A stretch of DNA of 64,000 nt from Salipiger bermudensis (GTDB taxonomy: Bacteria > Pseudomonadota > Alphaproteobacteria > Rhodobacterales > Rhodobacteraceae), in contig NZ_JAIUZY010000003.1 of NCBI RefSeq assembly GCF_020171625.1, positions 558,001-622,000 of the forward strand, in the 5' to 3' direction. Of the stretch, positions 18,950-29,430 are shown one piece after another. A program made the translations under genes and the position numbers. Below the pieces are notes generated by a model. That model had not been told where the DNA came from. It saw only the letters and a list, made by a program, of their open reading frames with translations, and did no database searches. The first letter of the stretch is position 1. Each line of letters opens with the position of its first letter.

Positions 18950-18981
18950 AAGAGAAAAGGCCCCGCCTGTCGACGGGGCCT
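18950..18981 (-). terminator. rho-independent terminator of the opp operon
   Basis: On the minus strand the stem AGGCCCCG / CGGGGCCT (18958-18981) is followed at once by TTTTCTCTT. It lies 9 bases beyond the oppDF stop. A strong intrinsic terminator. Confidence 0.85.
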
Positions 18982-18989
18982 CCGCAGGA

Positions 18990-20798
<1,809 letters not shown>

Positions 20799-20799
20799 G

Positions 20800-21735
20800 T
20801 CAGCGATCCTTCGGGTCGAGCGCGTCGCGCAGGCCGTCGCCCACGAAGAACATCGCAATGATCAGCGCGACGTAGAAGAAGAGCGGGAAGAGCAGCTGCC
20901 AGAGCGTGCCGTAGGCCATCGTCCCTGCCCCTTCGGCGATCAGCCGCCCGAGCGAGGTGTTGGGCTCGGAGATGCCGAGGCCGAGGAACGAGATGAACGA
21001 TTCCGCAAGGATCATCTCGGGCACCAGCAGCGAGGCGTAGACGATCACCACGCCGGCGAGGTTGGGCAGGATGTGGCGCCAGATGATGGTGCCTTCCGAC
21101 ACGCCGGTGGCGCGCGCCGCCTCGATGAACTCGCGGCTCTTGAGCGCCAGCGTCTGGCCGCGCACGATGCGGCTCATGGTGAGCCACGACACCGCGCCGA
21201 GCCCGAGGAACAGTGCCGTGAAGCTGCGCCCGGCCACCACGAGGATCAGGATCAGCACCAGCGTCAGCGGGATCGCCAGCAGGATGTCGACGAAGCGCAT
21301 CATGATGCTGTCGAGCCTGCCGCCGTAATAGCCCGCCACGACACCCCAGAAGGTGCCGACGAGCAGCGCCATGGCGGCGCCGATCAGGCCCACCAGCAGC
21401 GAGGTCTGGGTCGCCTGGATGGTGCGGGCGAAGAGGTCACGGCCAAGGTCGTCGACGCCGAAATAGTGCCCGGTCTCGAGCGACGGGCCGCCCATGCCCT
21501 TCACGTCGCCCATCACGACCCAGTCGATCTCTTCGTTCGACCATTGCGAGAAGAACGGACCGAAGATCACGAAGCCCACGATCAGCACGAGGATGAAGAG
21601 GCTCGCCATGGCGGCCTTGTTGCGCAGGAAGCGGTTGAGCGCGTCGCGAAACAGCGACCGGCCCCGCACGGCGGTGAAATCGGTGATGTCGTCCGCCAGC
21701 TCCGCGGCTTTGGGGGAAGTGCCGAAGATTGCCAT
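20800..21735 (-). CDS. oppC: oligopeptide ABC transporter permease OppC
   Basis: A 311-residue permease of the DppC/OppC type. The N-terminal [22 protein letters not shown] (about 30-50) is the OppC-specific cytoplasmic lead and first helix; the BPD permease domain follows with about five more helices and the EAA loop ([23 protein letters not shown]). I chose the ATG at 21735 (MAIFGTS). It forms the pore with OppB. Confidence 0.93.
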   Translation of the reverse strand: MAIFGTSPKAAELADDITDFTAVRGRSLFRDALNRFLRNKAAMASLFILVLIVGFVIFGPFFSQWSNEEIDWVVMGDVKGMGGPSLETGHYFGVDDLGRDLFARTIQATQTSLLVGLIGAAMALLVGTFWGVVAGYYGGRLDSIMMRFVDILLAIPLTLVLILILVVAGRSFTALFLGLGAVSWLTMSRIVRGQTLALKSREFIEAARATGVSEGTIIWRHILPNLAGVVIVYASLLVPEMILAESFISFLGLGISEPNTSLGRLIAEGAGTMAYGTLWQLLFPLFFYVALIIAMFFVGDGLRDALDPKDR

Positions 21736-21736
21736 G

Positions 21737-22660
21737 TCAGTACCGGATCTTGGGATCGAACCACGCATAGGCGAGGTCGGTCAGAAGGTTCACGATGACG
21801 GTCAGGGCGCCGTAGAGGATCGTCACGCCCAGCAGCACCGCGTAATCGCGGGTCAGGGCGGAGTTCACATAGGCCTGCCCGAGGCCGCCGGTGGAGAAAT
21901 ACAGGTCGACGAAGACCGAGCCGGTCAGCACGTAGACGAAGACCGGGCCAAGATAGGAGACCACCGGCAGCAGCGTCGGCTTCATCGCGTGGCGCCAGAT
22001 GATCGAGCGCTGCGGCAGGCCCTTGGCCCGCGCGGTGCGGATGAAGTTGGCGTTCATCACCTCGAGCATCGAGGAGCGCGTGATGCGTGCGATCGAGCCC
22101 ATGTAGGAGGTCGAGAGCGCGATCACCGGCATGATGAGATACTCCCACTGGCCGCCGTTCCAGCCACCGCCCGGCAGCCAGCCGAGCCAGAGCGTGAAGG
22201 TCAGGATCAGGATCGGGCCCATGATGAAGTTGGGCAGCGCCTGCGCCGCGATGCCGAGGCTGACGGCGAAATAGTCGATCCAGGTGTTGTGGCGGATCGC
22301 GGCGGCGATGCCCAGCGCGACACCCACCAGCGTGGCGGCGAGGAAGGCCAGCGAGCCGTAGGTCAGCGAGATCGGGAAGCCGGTCGCGATGATGTCGTTC
22401 ACGTCGCGGTCCTTGTAGACGAAGGACGGGCCGAAATCGAAATGCAGCACGATGTTGACGAAATAGTCCCAGAGCTGCTTCCACAGCGGCTGGTCGAGCC
22501 CGTAGCGGGCCTCGATATTGGCCAGAACGTCGGGCGGCAGCGGGCGCTCGGAGGTGAACGGCCCGCCCGGCGCGAGGTGCATCATGCAAAAGGCGGCGAT
22601 CACCAGCAGCGCAATGGTCGGAATGGCGACCAGAAGCCGCCGGATGATATAGATCAGCAT
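21737..22660 (-). CDS. oppB: oligopeptide ABC transporter permease OppB
   Basis: A 307-residue permease starting MLIYIIRRLLVAIPTIALL, the normal DppB/OppB opening with the first membrane helix. The segment FIRTARAKGLPQRSIIWRHAMKPTLLP is the EAA loop. Length and order (after oppA, before oppC) fit the family exactly. Confidence 0.94.
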   Translation of the reverse strand: MLIYIIRRLLVAIPTIALLVIAAFCMMHLAPGGPFTSERPLPPDVLANIEARYGLDQPLWKQLWDYFVNIVLHFDFGPSFVYKDRDVNDIIATGFPISLTYGSLAFLAATLVGVALGIAAAIRHNTWIDYFAVSLGIAAQALPNFIMGPILILTFTLWLGWLPGGGWNGGQWEYLIMPVIALSTSYMGSIARITRSSMLEVMNANFIRTARAKGLPQRSIIWRHAMKPTLLPVVSYLGPVFVYVLTGSVFVDLYFSTGGLGQAYVNSALTRDYAVLLGVTILYGALTVIVNLLTDLAYAWFDPKIRY

Positions 22661-22716
22661 GTCAGGGGTCCCCGTGGGCGAGCGCCCCTGCCGGATGGCG
22701 GGGCGCTCGGGTCGGT

Positions 22717-24342
22717 TTACTCGGCGGCCTTGTAGAGGTCCTTGGAGTACCAGTTGAACTGGATGTTGTTCACCGGGAAGTTCTTCAGAGACTCATCGAT
22801 CATGTAGACGCCCGCATAGTGGTAGAGCGGGATCACCGGCATGTCCTCGGCAAGGATCTCTTCCGCCCGGGTGTAGAGCGGCGTGGTGTCGTCGGCGGTC
22901 AGCGCGTCCTCGAGCAGCTGGTCGTACTCGGGGTTCGAATACTTGCCGTCGTTGTAGCCCGAGTCGGACTGCAGCAGGTCAAGGAAGGACGACGCCTCGT
23001 TGTAGTCGCCGCACCATGCGCCGCGGGCCATCTCGAAGTTCTGGTTGCCGCGCTCCTCGAGGAACACCTTCCACTCCATGTTGGAGAGCTGTGCCTGCAC
23101 GCCGAGCTTCTGCTTCCACATCTGCGACAGCACCACGGCCACCTTCTGGTGCGCCTCGGAGGTGTTGTAGACCATGTCGAAGGTCAGCGGGTTGTCCTCG
23201 CCGTAGCCGGCCTCGGCCAGCAGTTCGCGGGCGCGCTCGTCACGCTCGGACTGGGTCATGCTCGCCAGCTCGGTCTCGGGCGCCTCGAAGCCCGCGGTGG
23301 CCTCGGGGGTGAAGACGTAGGCGGGGGGCTGACCACCGGCCATGACGTTGTTGACGATGATGTCACGGTCCACCGCCAGCGCCAGCGCCCTGCGGACCTT
23401 GGGGTCCTTGAAGGCCTCGGGGCCGCTGTCGGAGAGGTTGAAGGTGTAGTAGTAGTTGCAGAGCTTCGGGAAGCTGTGCGCCTCCTCGCCGTACTCGTCG
23501 CGCAGGCGCGGGAACTGGCCGGCGGGGATGTCGGTCATGTCGAGCTCGCCGGCGCGGTAGCGGGTCAGGGCCACGTTCTCGTCGTTGATGATCAGCGCCA
23601 CCGACTTGTCGAGGATGACGTTCTCGGCATCCCAGTACTGGTCGTTCTTCTCGCGCACGATGGACTCACCGGGGTTCATCTCGGTCAGCACGAAGGCACC
23701 GTTGCCGACGAAGTTCGCGGGGTTGGTCCAGGCCGAGCCATGCTCTTCGATGACGCTCTGCGGCGACGGGAAGGTGGTCGAGTGCACCACCATCTGCGGG
23801 AAATAGGGCAGCGGCGAGGTCAGGCGCACCTCGAGCGTGGTGTCGTCGATGGCCTCGACGCCAAGCTCCTCGGGGGCCATGTCACCGGCGACGACGGCAT
23901 CGCCGTTCTCGAGCGACATCAGCGAGATGAACCACTGGTAGGGCGAGGCGGTGGCGGGATCCGCGGCGCGGCGCCAGGCGTAGACGAAATCGCCGGCGGT
24001 GACCGGATCGCCGTTCGACCACTTGGCATCGTCGCGCAGGTGGAAGGTGTAGGTCATCTTGTCGTCCGAGACCTCCCAGTCGGTGGCCACGCCGGGCACC
24101 AGTTCGCCGTTCTCGTCCTGGTTCAGCAGGCCCTCGAAGAGGTCGCGCACGACGTCGGAGCCGTCGGTGTCCTCGACGATCTGCGGGTCGATCGAGGAGA
24201 TGTTGTCGAGGATTCGGTAGGTGAAGGTCTGATCCGCCGCCAGCGTGTCGCCGGTCTCGGGATGGGTCTCCTGCGCCACGGCGCCTGCGGCAAGGCCGGC
24301 GCTGAGGAACGTGGTCAGGGTCAATCGGGTCAATCGCGTCAT
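22717..24342 (-). CDS. oppA: periplasmic oligopeptide-binding protein OppA
   Basis: A 541-residue exported binding protein. A signal peptide is visible (LTLTTFLSAGLAAGAVAQ). OppA/MppA landmarks are strong: NGDPVTAGDFVYAWRRAADP, PVIPLYHYAGVYMIDESLKNFPVNN and the terminal WYSKDLYK. The ATG at 24342 is the start that yields a proper signal peptide; the frame stays open upstream for about 100 codons without family signal. It captures oligopeptides for OppBC-DF. The 56-base gap to oppB is normal for a highly expressed binding protein. Confidence 0.95.
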   Translation of the reverse strand: MTRLTRLTLTTFLSAGLAAGAVAQETHPETGDTLAADQTFTYRILDNISSIDPQIVEDTDGSDVVRDLFEGLLNQDENGELVPGVATDWEVSDDKMTYTFHLRDDAKWSNGDPVTAGDFVYAWRRAADPATASPYQWFISLMSLENGDAVVAGDMAPEELGVEAIDDTTLEVRLTSPLPYFPQMVVHSTTFPSPQSVIEEHGSAWTNPANFVGNGAFVLTEMNPGESIVREKNDQYWDAENVILDKSVALIINDENVALTRYRAGELDMTDIPAGQFPRLRDEYGEEAHSFPKLCNYYYTFNLSDSGPEAFKDPKVRRALALAVDRDIIVNNVMAGGQPPAYVFTPEATAGFEAPETELASMTQSERDERARELLAEAGYGEDNPLTFDMVYNTSEAHQKVAVVLSQMWKQKLGVQAQLSNMEWKVFLEERGNQNFEMARGAWCGDYNEASSFLDLLQSDSGYNDGKYSNPEYDQLLEDALTADDTTPLYTRAEEILAEDMPVIPLYHYAGVYMIDESLKNFPVNNIQFNWYSKDLYKAAE

Positions 24343-24837
24343 GGCATGTGCCTCCCTGTCTTGGGGTCGAGAGCAGTCCGCTCCCTTCTCGCCAAGGTAA
24401 AGTGAATTCGAGCCGCAGCAATCTTTACGTGAATAACGCAGCTGCGCGTTGCAAAACCACGAGGTCTGCGGGCTCGATGACATGAGGCGGACCAACATCC
24501 GATTTCGCGCCCGCAGACAAGGGGCAAAACGCCACGTCATTGTGCGTTTATCAAGATGTAGCGGTGCTTTGAGGGGGGCCGGCTGCCGTGCCCGATGTCG
24601 AATCTCGAATCTGGCAATGCCCCCGGAACGCCGCGCGCGCACGCTATACACGCATTTTTCGCTGCCCCTCGCCCGCAGTTTCTCGCGTCACGCTGCGGGA
24701 TCAGCCGACACGCGCCCGGCGGCTACACAATTTCGGCATGAAAAACGATCGTGGCGTCTAAAGGTCTATCTGTCGCCCAACTTTCTCCACGCTTCGCGCT
24801 CAGGCAGATCGCCATAGCGACCAGAAAGGTGAATAGA
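24343..24837. promoter_or_regulatory. divergent upstream region of oppA and the Ala-rich gene
   Basis: About 495 bases between oppA (minus) and a small plus-strand gene. It must carry the oppA promoter. I see no clear gene here and no operator I can name; a GCAGCTGC palindrome sits at about 24438-24445. Confidence 0.45.
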
Positions 24838-25347
24838 ATGCTAGGTATGATAACGAGTGCCACGGCGGGGCTCTTCTCCCCCTCCGCGGCGCAGCCTGTG
24901 ACCAAGCCGGCAGCCGCCGGAAAACCCGGGCCCGAGGCGCTGCCCGTGACTGAAACCGGCGCCGCGCAGAAGACCTCCAACGCCGGCACCGAGAACGGCA
25001 CCGCCAGCTCCTACCGCGCGGCGAAAGCCGACGACCTCGCCCGGTCCGACCGCTCCGCCGCGGTCCGCGCCGAGACCGCCTCCCCCGCATCGGGCGCAGC
25101 ATCCAACACTGCCAGCAAGGCACCCGCAGCCGAAACCGCTCCGGAAGAGGACATCGCCGCGGCCCGCGCCGAGGCCATCGCCGCGCAGGAGAGCTTCAAG
25201 AAAAGCCTCTTGGTGGCGAGCATGAGCGCCGGAACCGGCGAGACCGCCGCCGCGCTCTCCACCCCGCCGAGACAGGGCGCTGCGAGCTATGCCGCCGCCC
25301 GAAGCCCGGCCCCGGACGCCGCGGGCAGCCGCAGCATCGCCGCCTGA
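24838..25347 (+). CDS. small Ala-rich protein of unknown function
   Basis: A 169-residue protein, MLGMITSATAGLFSPS at the start, then Ala/Pro/Thr-rich low-complexity sequence with no membrane segment. I chose the ATG at 24838 because AAAGGTG lies about 7 bases upstream; the longer frame from 24751 lacks a site. A perfect hairpin follows 18 bases after the stop, consistent with a real transcription unit. No domain is recognised; an unstructured cytoplasmic protein is likely. The coding call is moderate because GC-rich DNA easily leaves such frames open. Confidence 0.6.
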   Translation: MLGMITSATAGLFSPSAAQPVTKPAAAGKPGPEALPVTETGAAQKTSNAGTENGTASSYRAAKADDLARSDRSAAVRAETASPASGAASNTASKAPAAETAPEEDIAAARAEAIAAQESFKKSLLVASMSAGTGETAAALSTPPRQGAASYAAARSPAPDAAGSRSIAA

Positions 25348-25365
25348 GGGCTGGTAAAGCGATGT

Positions 25366-25390
25366 CGTGGCGCGGCGAGATCGCGCCACG
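25366..25390 (+). terminator. perfect hairpin after the Ala-rich gene
   Basis: Arms CGTGGCGCG (25366-25374) and CGCGCCACG (25382-25390), loop of 7 bases. No T-run follows. Terminator or transcript-end stem. Confidence 0.5.
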
Positions 25391-25424
25391 ATCGGTCCGT
25401 GCGGGCGGTTTGCGCGGGCGGATC

Positions 25425-25480
25425 AAGGGGGCGCTGCCCCCTCTTGGCGCAAGCGCCAATTCACCCCCGAGGTATTTTCG
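25425..25480. repeat. double-hairpin palindromic element
   Basis: Two adjoining perfect inverted repeats: GGGGGC-GCT-GCCCCC (25427-25441) and TTGGCGC-AA-GCGCCAA (25444-25459). They are followed by CACCCCCGAGGTATTTTCG. I recall very similar intergenic stretches in other Rhodobacteraceae, which suggests a dispersed repeat family; only this copy is in the window. Confidence 0.6.
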
Positions 25481-25625
25481 AACCAGAGAAGACAGGGGCG
25501 TGGCCCTGTCGGCCCGGTCAACTCGCGCGTGCCGGGCCTTCGGGACGGCGGGCCGCGCGACATGCGCACCGGTTGCGGCCGCCCCGCCACCGCTGCGGGG
25601 CGTGTGATGCAAAGGCGTCCGGCGG

Positions 25626-26321
25626 TTACGCGCGCGGGCCGATGGTGGTGGTGATCTCGCCGATCCCTTCGATGGCGACGACGCATGTGTCGCCGGGCAC
25701 AAGGGCCCCGACCCCGGCCGGCGTGCCCGTCATGATGAGATCGCCCGGCGCCAGCTCGACGCTTTCCGACAGGAAGGCCACCACGTCCGCGACCGGCCAG
25801 ATCATCTCGCCGAGATCGCCGTCCTGTTTCAGCGCGCCGTTGACCGACAGGCTGATGCGCCCCCCGGAGGGGTGGCCGATCGCGCCGGCCGGAACCAGCG
25901 CCCCGATCACCGCCGAGCGGTCGAACCCTTTCGACAGGTCCCACGGGCGGCGCAGTTCCTTGGCGTCGTTCTGCATGTCGCGCCGGGTGAGGTCGTTGCC
26001 CACCGCGTAGCCCCAGACATGCTCGAGCGCCCGGTCCGCCGGGATGTCGCGCCCGCCGGCGCCGATGGCCACCACCAGCTCGGCCTCGTAATGCAGGTTC
26101 TCGGTCTGCGGCGGATAGGGAATGGTCGCCCCGTCCGCCACCACCGCATCGGCGGGCTTGGTGAAGAAGAACGGCGGCTCGCGGTCCGGGTCGCGCCCCA
26201 TCTCGCGGGCATGGGCGGCGTAGTTGCGCCCGACGCAGAAGATGCGGCGCACCGGGAAGCGGTCGTCGCGGCCGGCGATGGCGATGGAGGGCGTCTCCAT
26301 CGGGGGGATGACAAGGCTCAT
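25626..26321 (-). CDS. fumarylacetoacetate-hydrolase (FAH) family protein
   Basis: A 231-residue protein of the small FAHD1-like class, which hydrolyses or decarboxylates acylpyruvates, oxaloacetate-like or 2-hydroxymuconate-type acids with a divalent metal. The opening FCVGRNYAAHAREMG, the metal-binding ENLHYEAELVV (Glu residues) and the downstream Asp in GYAVGNDLTRRDMQ are all present, as is the end PGDLIMTGTPAGVG. The ATG at 26321 has GGGAG upstream; the long frame beyond it is not real. It is divergent from the DadA-like oxidase and TRAP genes and may act on the product of that oxidase; the substrate is unknown. Confidence 0.9.
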   Translation of the reverse strand: MSLVIPPMETPSIAIAGRDDRFPVRRIFCVGRNYAAHAREMGRDPDREPPFFFTKPADAVVADGATIPYPPQTENLHYEAELVVAIGAGGRDIPADRALEHVWGYAVGNDLTRRDMQNDAKELRRPWDLSKGFDRSAVIGALVPAGAIGHPSGGRISLSVNGALKQDGDLGEMIWPVADVVAFLSESVELAPGDLIMTGTPAGVGALVPGDTCVVAIEGIGEITTTIGPRA

Positions 26322-26486
26322 GCGAACTCCCGTGTCTCGTGCTGTCTTCCGAGGCTTACGCCCGGAGCCGCCCCCGAGACCAGCCCCTTTCCCCGCCTCG
26401 CCTGATTGACAGGCACGGCGAAGCTGCGCTTGATCCCGGCAGCAGGAACGGGCGGCGGCGCGGGAGCCGCCGTGGAAAGGGGCAAG

Positions 26487-27728
26487 ATGAAGAAGACAGT
26501 GGCAGTGATCGGCGCCGGCATCGTGGGCGTCTCGACCGCGATCTGGCTGCAGCGCGACGGGCACGAGGTGATCCTGATCGACAAGGCCGGCCCCGGAGAG
26601 GGCACCAGCCACGGCAATGGCGGCGTGCTGGCCTCCTGCTCGGTGATGCCGGTGCCGGGGCCGGGCCTGTGGGCCAAGGCCCCGAAGATGCTGCTCGATC
26701 CCGACCAGCCGCTGTTCCTCAAGTGGTCCTACCTGCCCAAACTCGCGCCGTGGCTGATGAAATACATGCGCCATGCCAATGCCGACAGCGCCCGCAGGCG
26801 GGCCGCGGCGGCGACCCCGATCATCGGCGACAGCCTGTCGGACCACCTTGCCCTCGCCACCGGGACCGGGGCTGAATCATGGATCGTGCCAAGCGACTAC
26901 GTGTTCATCTACAACACCCGCGCCGATTACGAGGCCGACGCCTTCGGCTTCTCGGTGCGCAGGGAGAACGGGTTCGCGTGGGAGCTGCTCGAGGATCAGG
27001 CGTTCCGCGACTACGACCCGATCTGGAGCCCGCAGATGACCTGTGCCGCCCGCTTTCCCGATCACGGCCGCATCAGCGATCCCGGCCGATACGTGAAGGA
27101 TCTCGCCGCGCATGTGCAGGCGCAGGGCGGCCGGCTGATCATCGGCGAGGTCAGCGACATCGCGCGCGACAAGGGCAAGGTCAGCGGCGTACGGATCGGC
27201 GGCGAGACCATCGCCTGCGACGCCGCGGTGCTGACCGCCGGGGTCTGGTCCGGCCCGCTCGCCGCCAAGCTCGGCGTCAAGCCACCGCTCGAATCCGAGC
27301 GTGGCTACCATCTTGAGCTCTACGAGCCCTCGGTGATGCCCCGCTCGCCGGTGATGATCGCCTCGGGCAAGTTCGTGGCCACCCCGATGGACGGCCGGCT
27401 GCGGCTCGCGGGCATCGTCGAGCTCGGCGGGCTCGACCTGCCGCCGTCGCGTGCGCCCTTCGCGCTCCTTGAGAAGCAGATCCGCGCCGCCATCCCCGGA
27501 CTGACCTGGAAGAAGACCGTGGAGTGGATGGGGCACCGCCCCTCGATGTCCGATTCCCTGCCGGTGATCGGCGAATCCCCCGTCGTGAGCGGCGCCTACA
27601 TGGGGTTCGGCCACGATCATGTCGGTTTGACAGGCGGCCCCAAGACCGGGCGGCTGCTGTCGCAGCTGATCTCGGGCCAGACCCCGAACATCAACCTTGC
27701 GCCCTACGCCCCGGATCGGTTTCACTGA
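26487..27728 (+). CDS. FAD-dependent D-amino-acid-dehydrogenase-like oxidoreductase (DadA family)
   Basis: A 413-residue flavoprotein. It starts MKKTVAVIGAGIVGVSTAIWLQRDGHEV (FAD-binding Rossmann motif). TSHGNGGVLASCSVMPVPGPG near residue 45 and the C-terminal WMGHRPSMSDSLPVIGESP are conserved DadA-type segments. AAAGGGG lies just upstream of the ATG at 26487. It stands 44 bases before a TRAP binding-protein gene, so the likely ligand of that transporter is its substrate: an amino acid or N-substituted amine. It is a distinct paralog of the oxidase at 2.4-3.7 kb. Confidence 0.9.
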   Translation: MKKTVAVIGAGIVGVSTAIWLQRDGHEVILIDKAGPGEGTSHGNGGVLASCSVMPVPGPGLWAKAPKMLLDPDQPLFLKWSYLPKLAPWLMKYMRHANADSARRRAAAATPIIGDSLSDHLALATGTGAESWIVPSDYVFIYNTRADYEADAFGFSVRRENGFAWELLEDQAFRDYDPIWSPQMTCAARFPDHGRISDPGRYVKDLAAHVQAQGGRLIIGEVSDIARDKGKVSGVRIGGETIACDAAVLTAGVWSGPLAAKLGVKPPLESERGYHLELYEPSVMPRSPVMIASGKFVATPMDGRLRLAGIVELGGLDLPPSRAPFALLEKQIRAAIPGLTWKKTVEWMGHRPSMSDSLPVIGESPVVSGAYMGFGHDHVGLTGGPKTGRLLSQLISGQTPNINLAPYAPDRFH

Positions 27729-27772
27729 ACTCGCACAATAACGTTAGAACACGAACAACAGGGACTTTCAGC

Positions 27773-28744
27773 ATGAAGACCATCAACACACTGCTCGCCG
27801 CCACCGCGCTGGCCGGGATCGGCGCCACGGCGCAGGCCGAGAAGTGGGACATGCCGATGGCCTACGCGGCCACCAACTTCCACTCCGAGATCGGCGCCGC
27901 CTTCGCCGCCTGCGTCACCGAGGGGACCGGCGGCGATCTCGAGATCGTCACCCACCCGTCGGGCTCGCTGTTCGGCGGTGCCGAGATCAAGCGCGCGGTG
28001 ATGACCGGGCAGGCCAATATCGGCGAGCGTCTGCTTTCGGCGCACCAGAACGAGAACCCGCTCTACGGCGTCGACTCGATCCCGTTCCTCGTGTCCTCCT
28101 TCGACGAGCACGAAAAGCTCTGGGAGATCGCATCGCCCTATGTCGCCGCGGCGCTGGAAGAAGACAACCTGCATTACCTCTACTCCCTGCCGTGGCCGCC
28201 GCAGGGCCTCTACACCGACATGGCGATCGAGGACATCGAGGACCTCCGGGGCGTGAAGTTCCGCTCCTACTCCACCGCGACCGCGCGCATGGCCGAGCTG
28301 ACCGGCATGTTGCCGGTGCAGGTCGAGGCCGCGGAACTGAGCCAGGCGCTGGCCACCGGCGTGGCCGAGAGCTTCATCTCCTCGGGCGCCACCGGCTATG
28401 ACCGCGGCGTCTGGGAGCACCTGTCGCATTTCTACGAGGTCGACGCATGGCTGCCGCGCAACGCGGTCTTCGTGAACCTCGACGCGTGGAACGACCTGCC
28501 CGACGAGACCAAGGCCGTGATGGAGGACTGCGCCGCGACCGCCGCCGCCGACGGCCTCGCCAAGTCGAAGGAGTACACCGCCTTCACGCTGGAGGAGCTG
28601 AAGAAGAACGGCATGACCGTCGGGCGCGCCTCGGATCACGTGATGGGCCAGCTGCAGGACCTCGGCGCCACCATGACCGACGACTGGCTCGAGGCGGCCG
28701 GAGAAGACGGCAAGGCGATCATCGACGCCTACAAGGGCGAATAA
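27773..28744 (+). CDS. dctP: TRAP transporter solute-binding protein (DctP family)
   Basis: A 323-residue exported binding protein. A signal peptide ends near ATAQA (residue 22). DctP features are seen: HPSGSLFGGAEIKRAVMTGQANIGE and LRGVKFRSYSTATARMAELTG, where the conserved Arg that pairs with a ligand carboxylate is expected. The ATG at 27773 is in the short gap after the oxidase gene. It binds a small carboxylate or amino acid for the DctQM permease. Family is secure, ligand unknown. Confidence 0.92.
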   Translation: MKTINTLLAATALAGIGATAQAEKWDMPMAYAATNFHSEIGAAFAACVTEGTGGDLEIVTHPSGSLFGGAEIKRAVMTGQANIGERLLSAHQNENPLYGVDSIPFLVSSFDEHEKLWEIASPYVAAALEEDNLHYLYSLPWPPQGLYTDMAIEDIEDLRGVKFRSYSTATARMAELTGMLPVQVEAAELSQALATGVAESFISSGATGYDRGVWEHLSHFYEVDAWLPRNAVFVNLDAWNDLPDETKAVMEDCAATAAADGLAKSKEYTAFTLEELKKNGMTVGRASDHVMGQLQDLGATMTDDWLEAAGEDGKAIIDAYKGE

Positions 28745-28775
28745 GCGCCCACCGCGCGAGAGCGAAACACGGATC

Positions 28776-28801
28776 ACGGGCCTGCCACGGCGCGGGCCCG
28801 T
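28776..28801 (+). terminator. hairpin between dctP and dctQ
   Basis: Arms ACGGGCC (28776-28782) and GGCCCGT (28795-28801), followed by ATTTG. Possibly a partial terminator or mRNA stabiliser that keeps binding-protein mRNA above that of the permease genes. Confidence 0.45.
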
Positions 28802-28898
28802 ATTTGCCTGCCCCTGTTTCGGGGCCATCCACACAAGACAAGGCGCCTCCCCGCCCTGGCGGGACAAAAGCGCCAGAACCGACAGCGAGGGACAGGAC

Positions 28899-29429
28899 AT
28901 GGCGGCCGCGAAGGCGCTCAGGCGCATACTCGACACGCTCTACTTCATCGGGGGCGTGATCGCCTCGCTTTTCCTGATCGCGATCCTGTCGATCATCGTG
29001 CTGCAGATGCTGGCGCGCTGGACCGGGCAGGTGTTTCCCGGCGCCACCTCCTATGCCGGCTACTGCATGGCGGCGGCATCGTTCTTTGCCTTCGCCTATG
29101 CGCTGAACCACGGCGCCCATATCCGGGTGTCGCTGTTTCTCACCGCGCTCGGGCGCTTGCGCTGGTGGGGCGAGCTCTGGTGCTTCGGCCTCGGCGCCGC
29201 GATCTCGACCTGGTTCGCGTGGTACGCCATCCGGGGCAACCAGATCTCGCACCGCTGGAACGAGCTCAGTCAGGGGCTCGACGCGACGCCGATCTGGATC
29301 CCGCAATTGTCCATGTCGATCGGCACCGTGTTGCTGGCCATCGCCTTCTGGGATCACCTCGTGCGCCTGATCGTCACCGGCTCGCACGGCATCTCCACCG
29401 ATCTCGTCGATCAGAGCCAGGGAGAGTGA
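28899..29429 (+). CDS. dctQ: TRAP transporter small permease (DctQ family)
   Basis: A 176-residue protein with four predicted membrane helices: the first at about 18-40, others around 48-66, 88-110 and 130-150. Size and pattern are those of DctQ, the small membrane subunit. The GAGGGACAGG before the ATG gives a ribosome-binding site. Its stop is followed at once by the large permease gene. Confidence 0.92.
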   Translation: MAAAKALRRILDTLYFIGGVIASLFLIAILSIIVLQMLARWTGQVFPGATSYAGYCMAAASFFAFAYALNHGAHIRVSLFLTALGRLRWWGELWCFGLGAAISTWFAWYAIRGNQISHRWNELSQGLDATPIWIPQLSMSIGTVLLAIAFWDHLVRLIVTGSHGISTDLVDQSQGE

Positions 29430-29430
29430 C

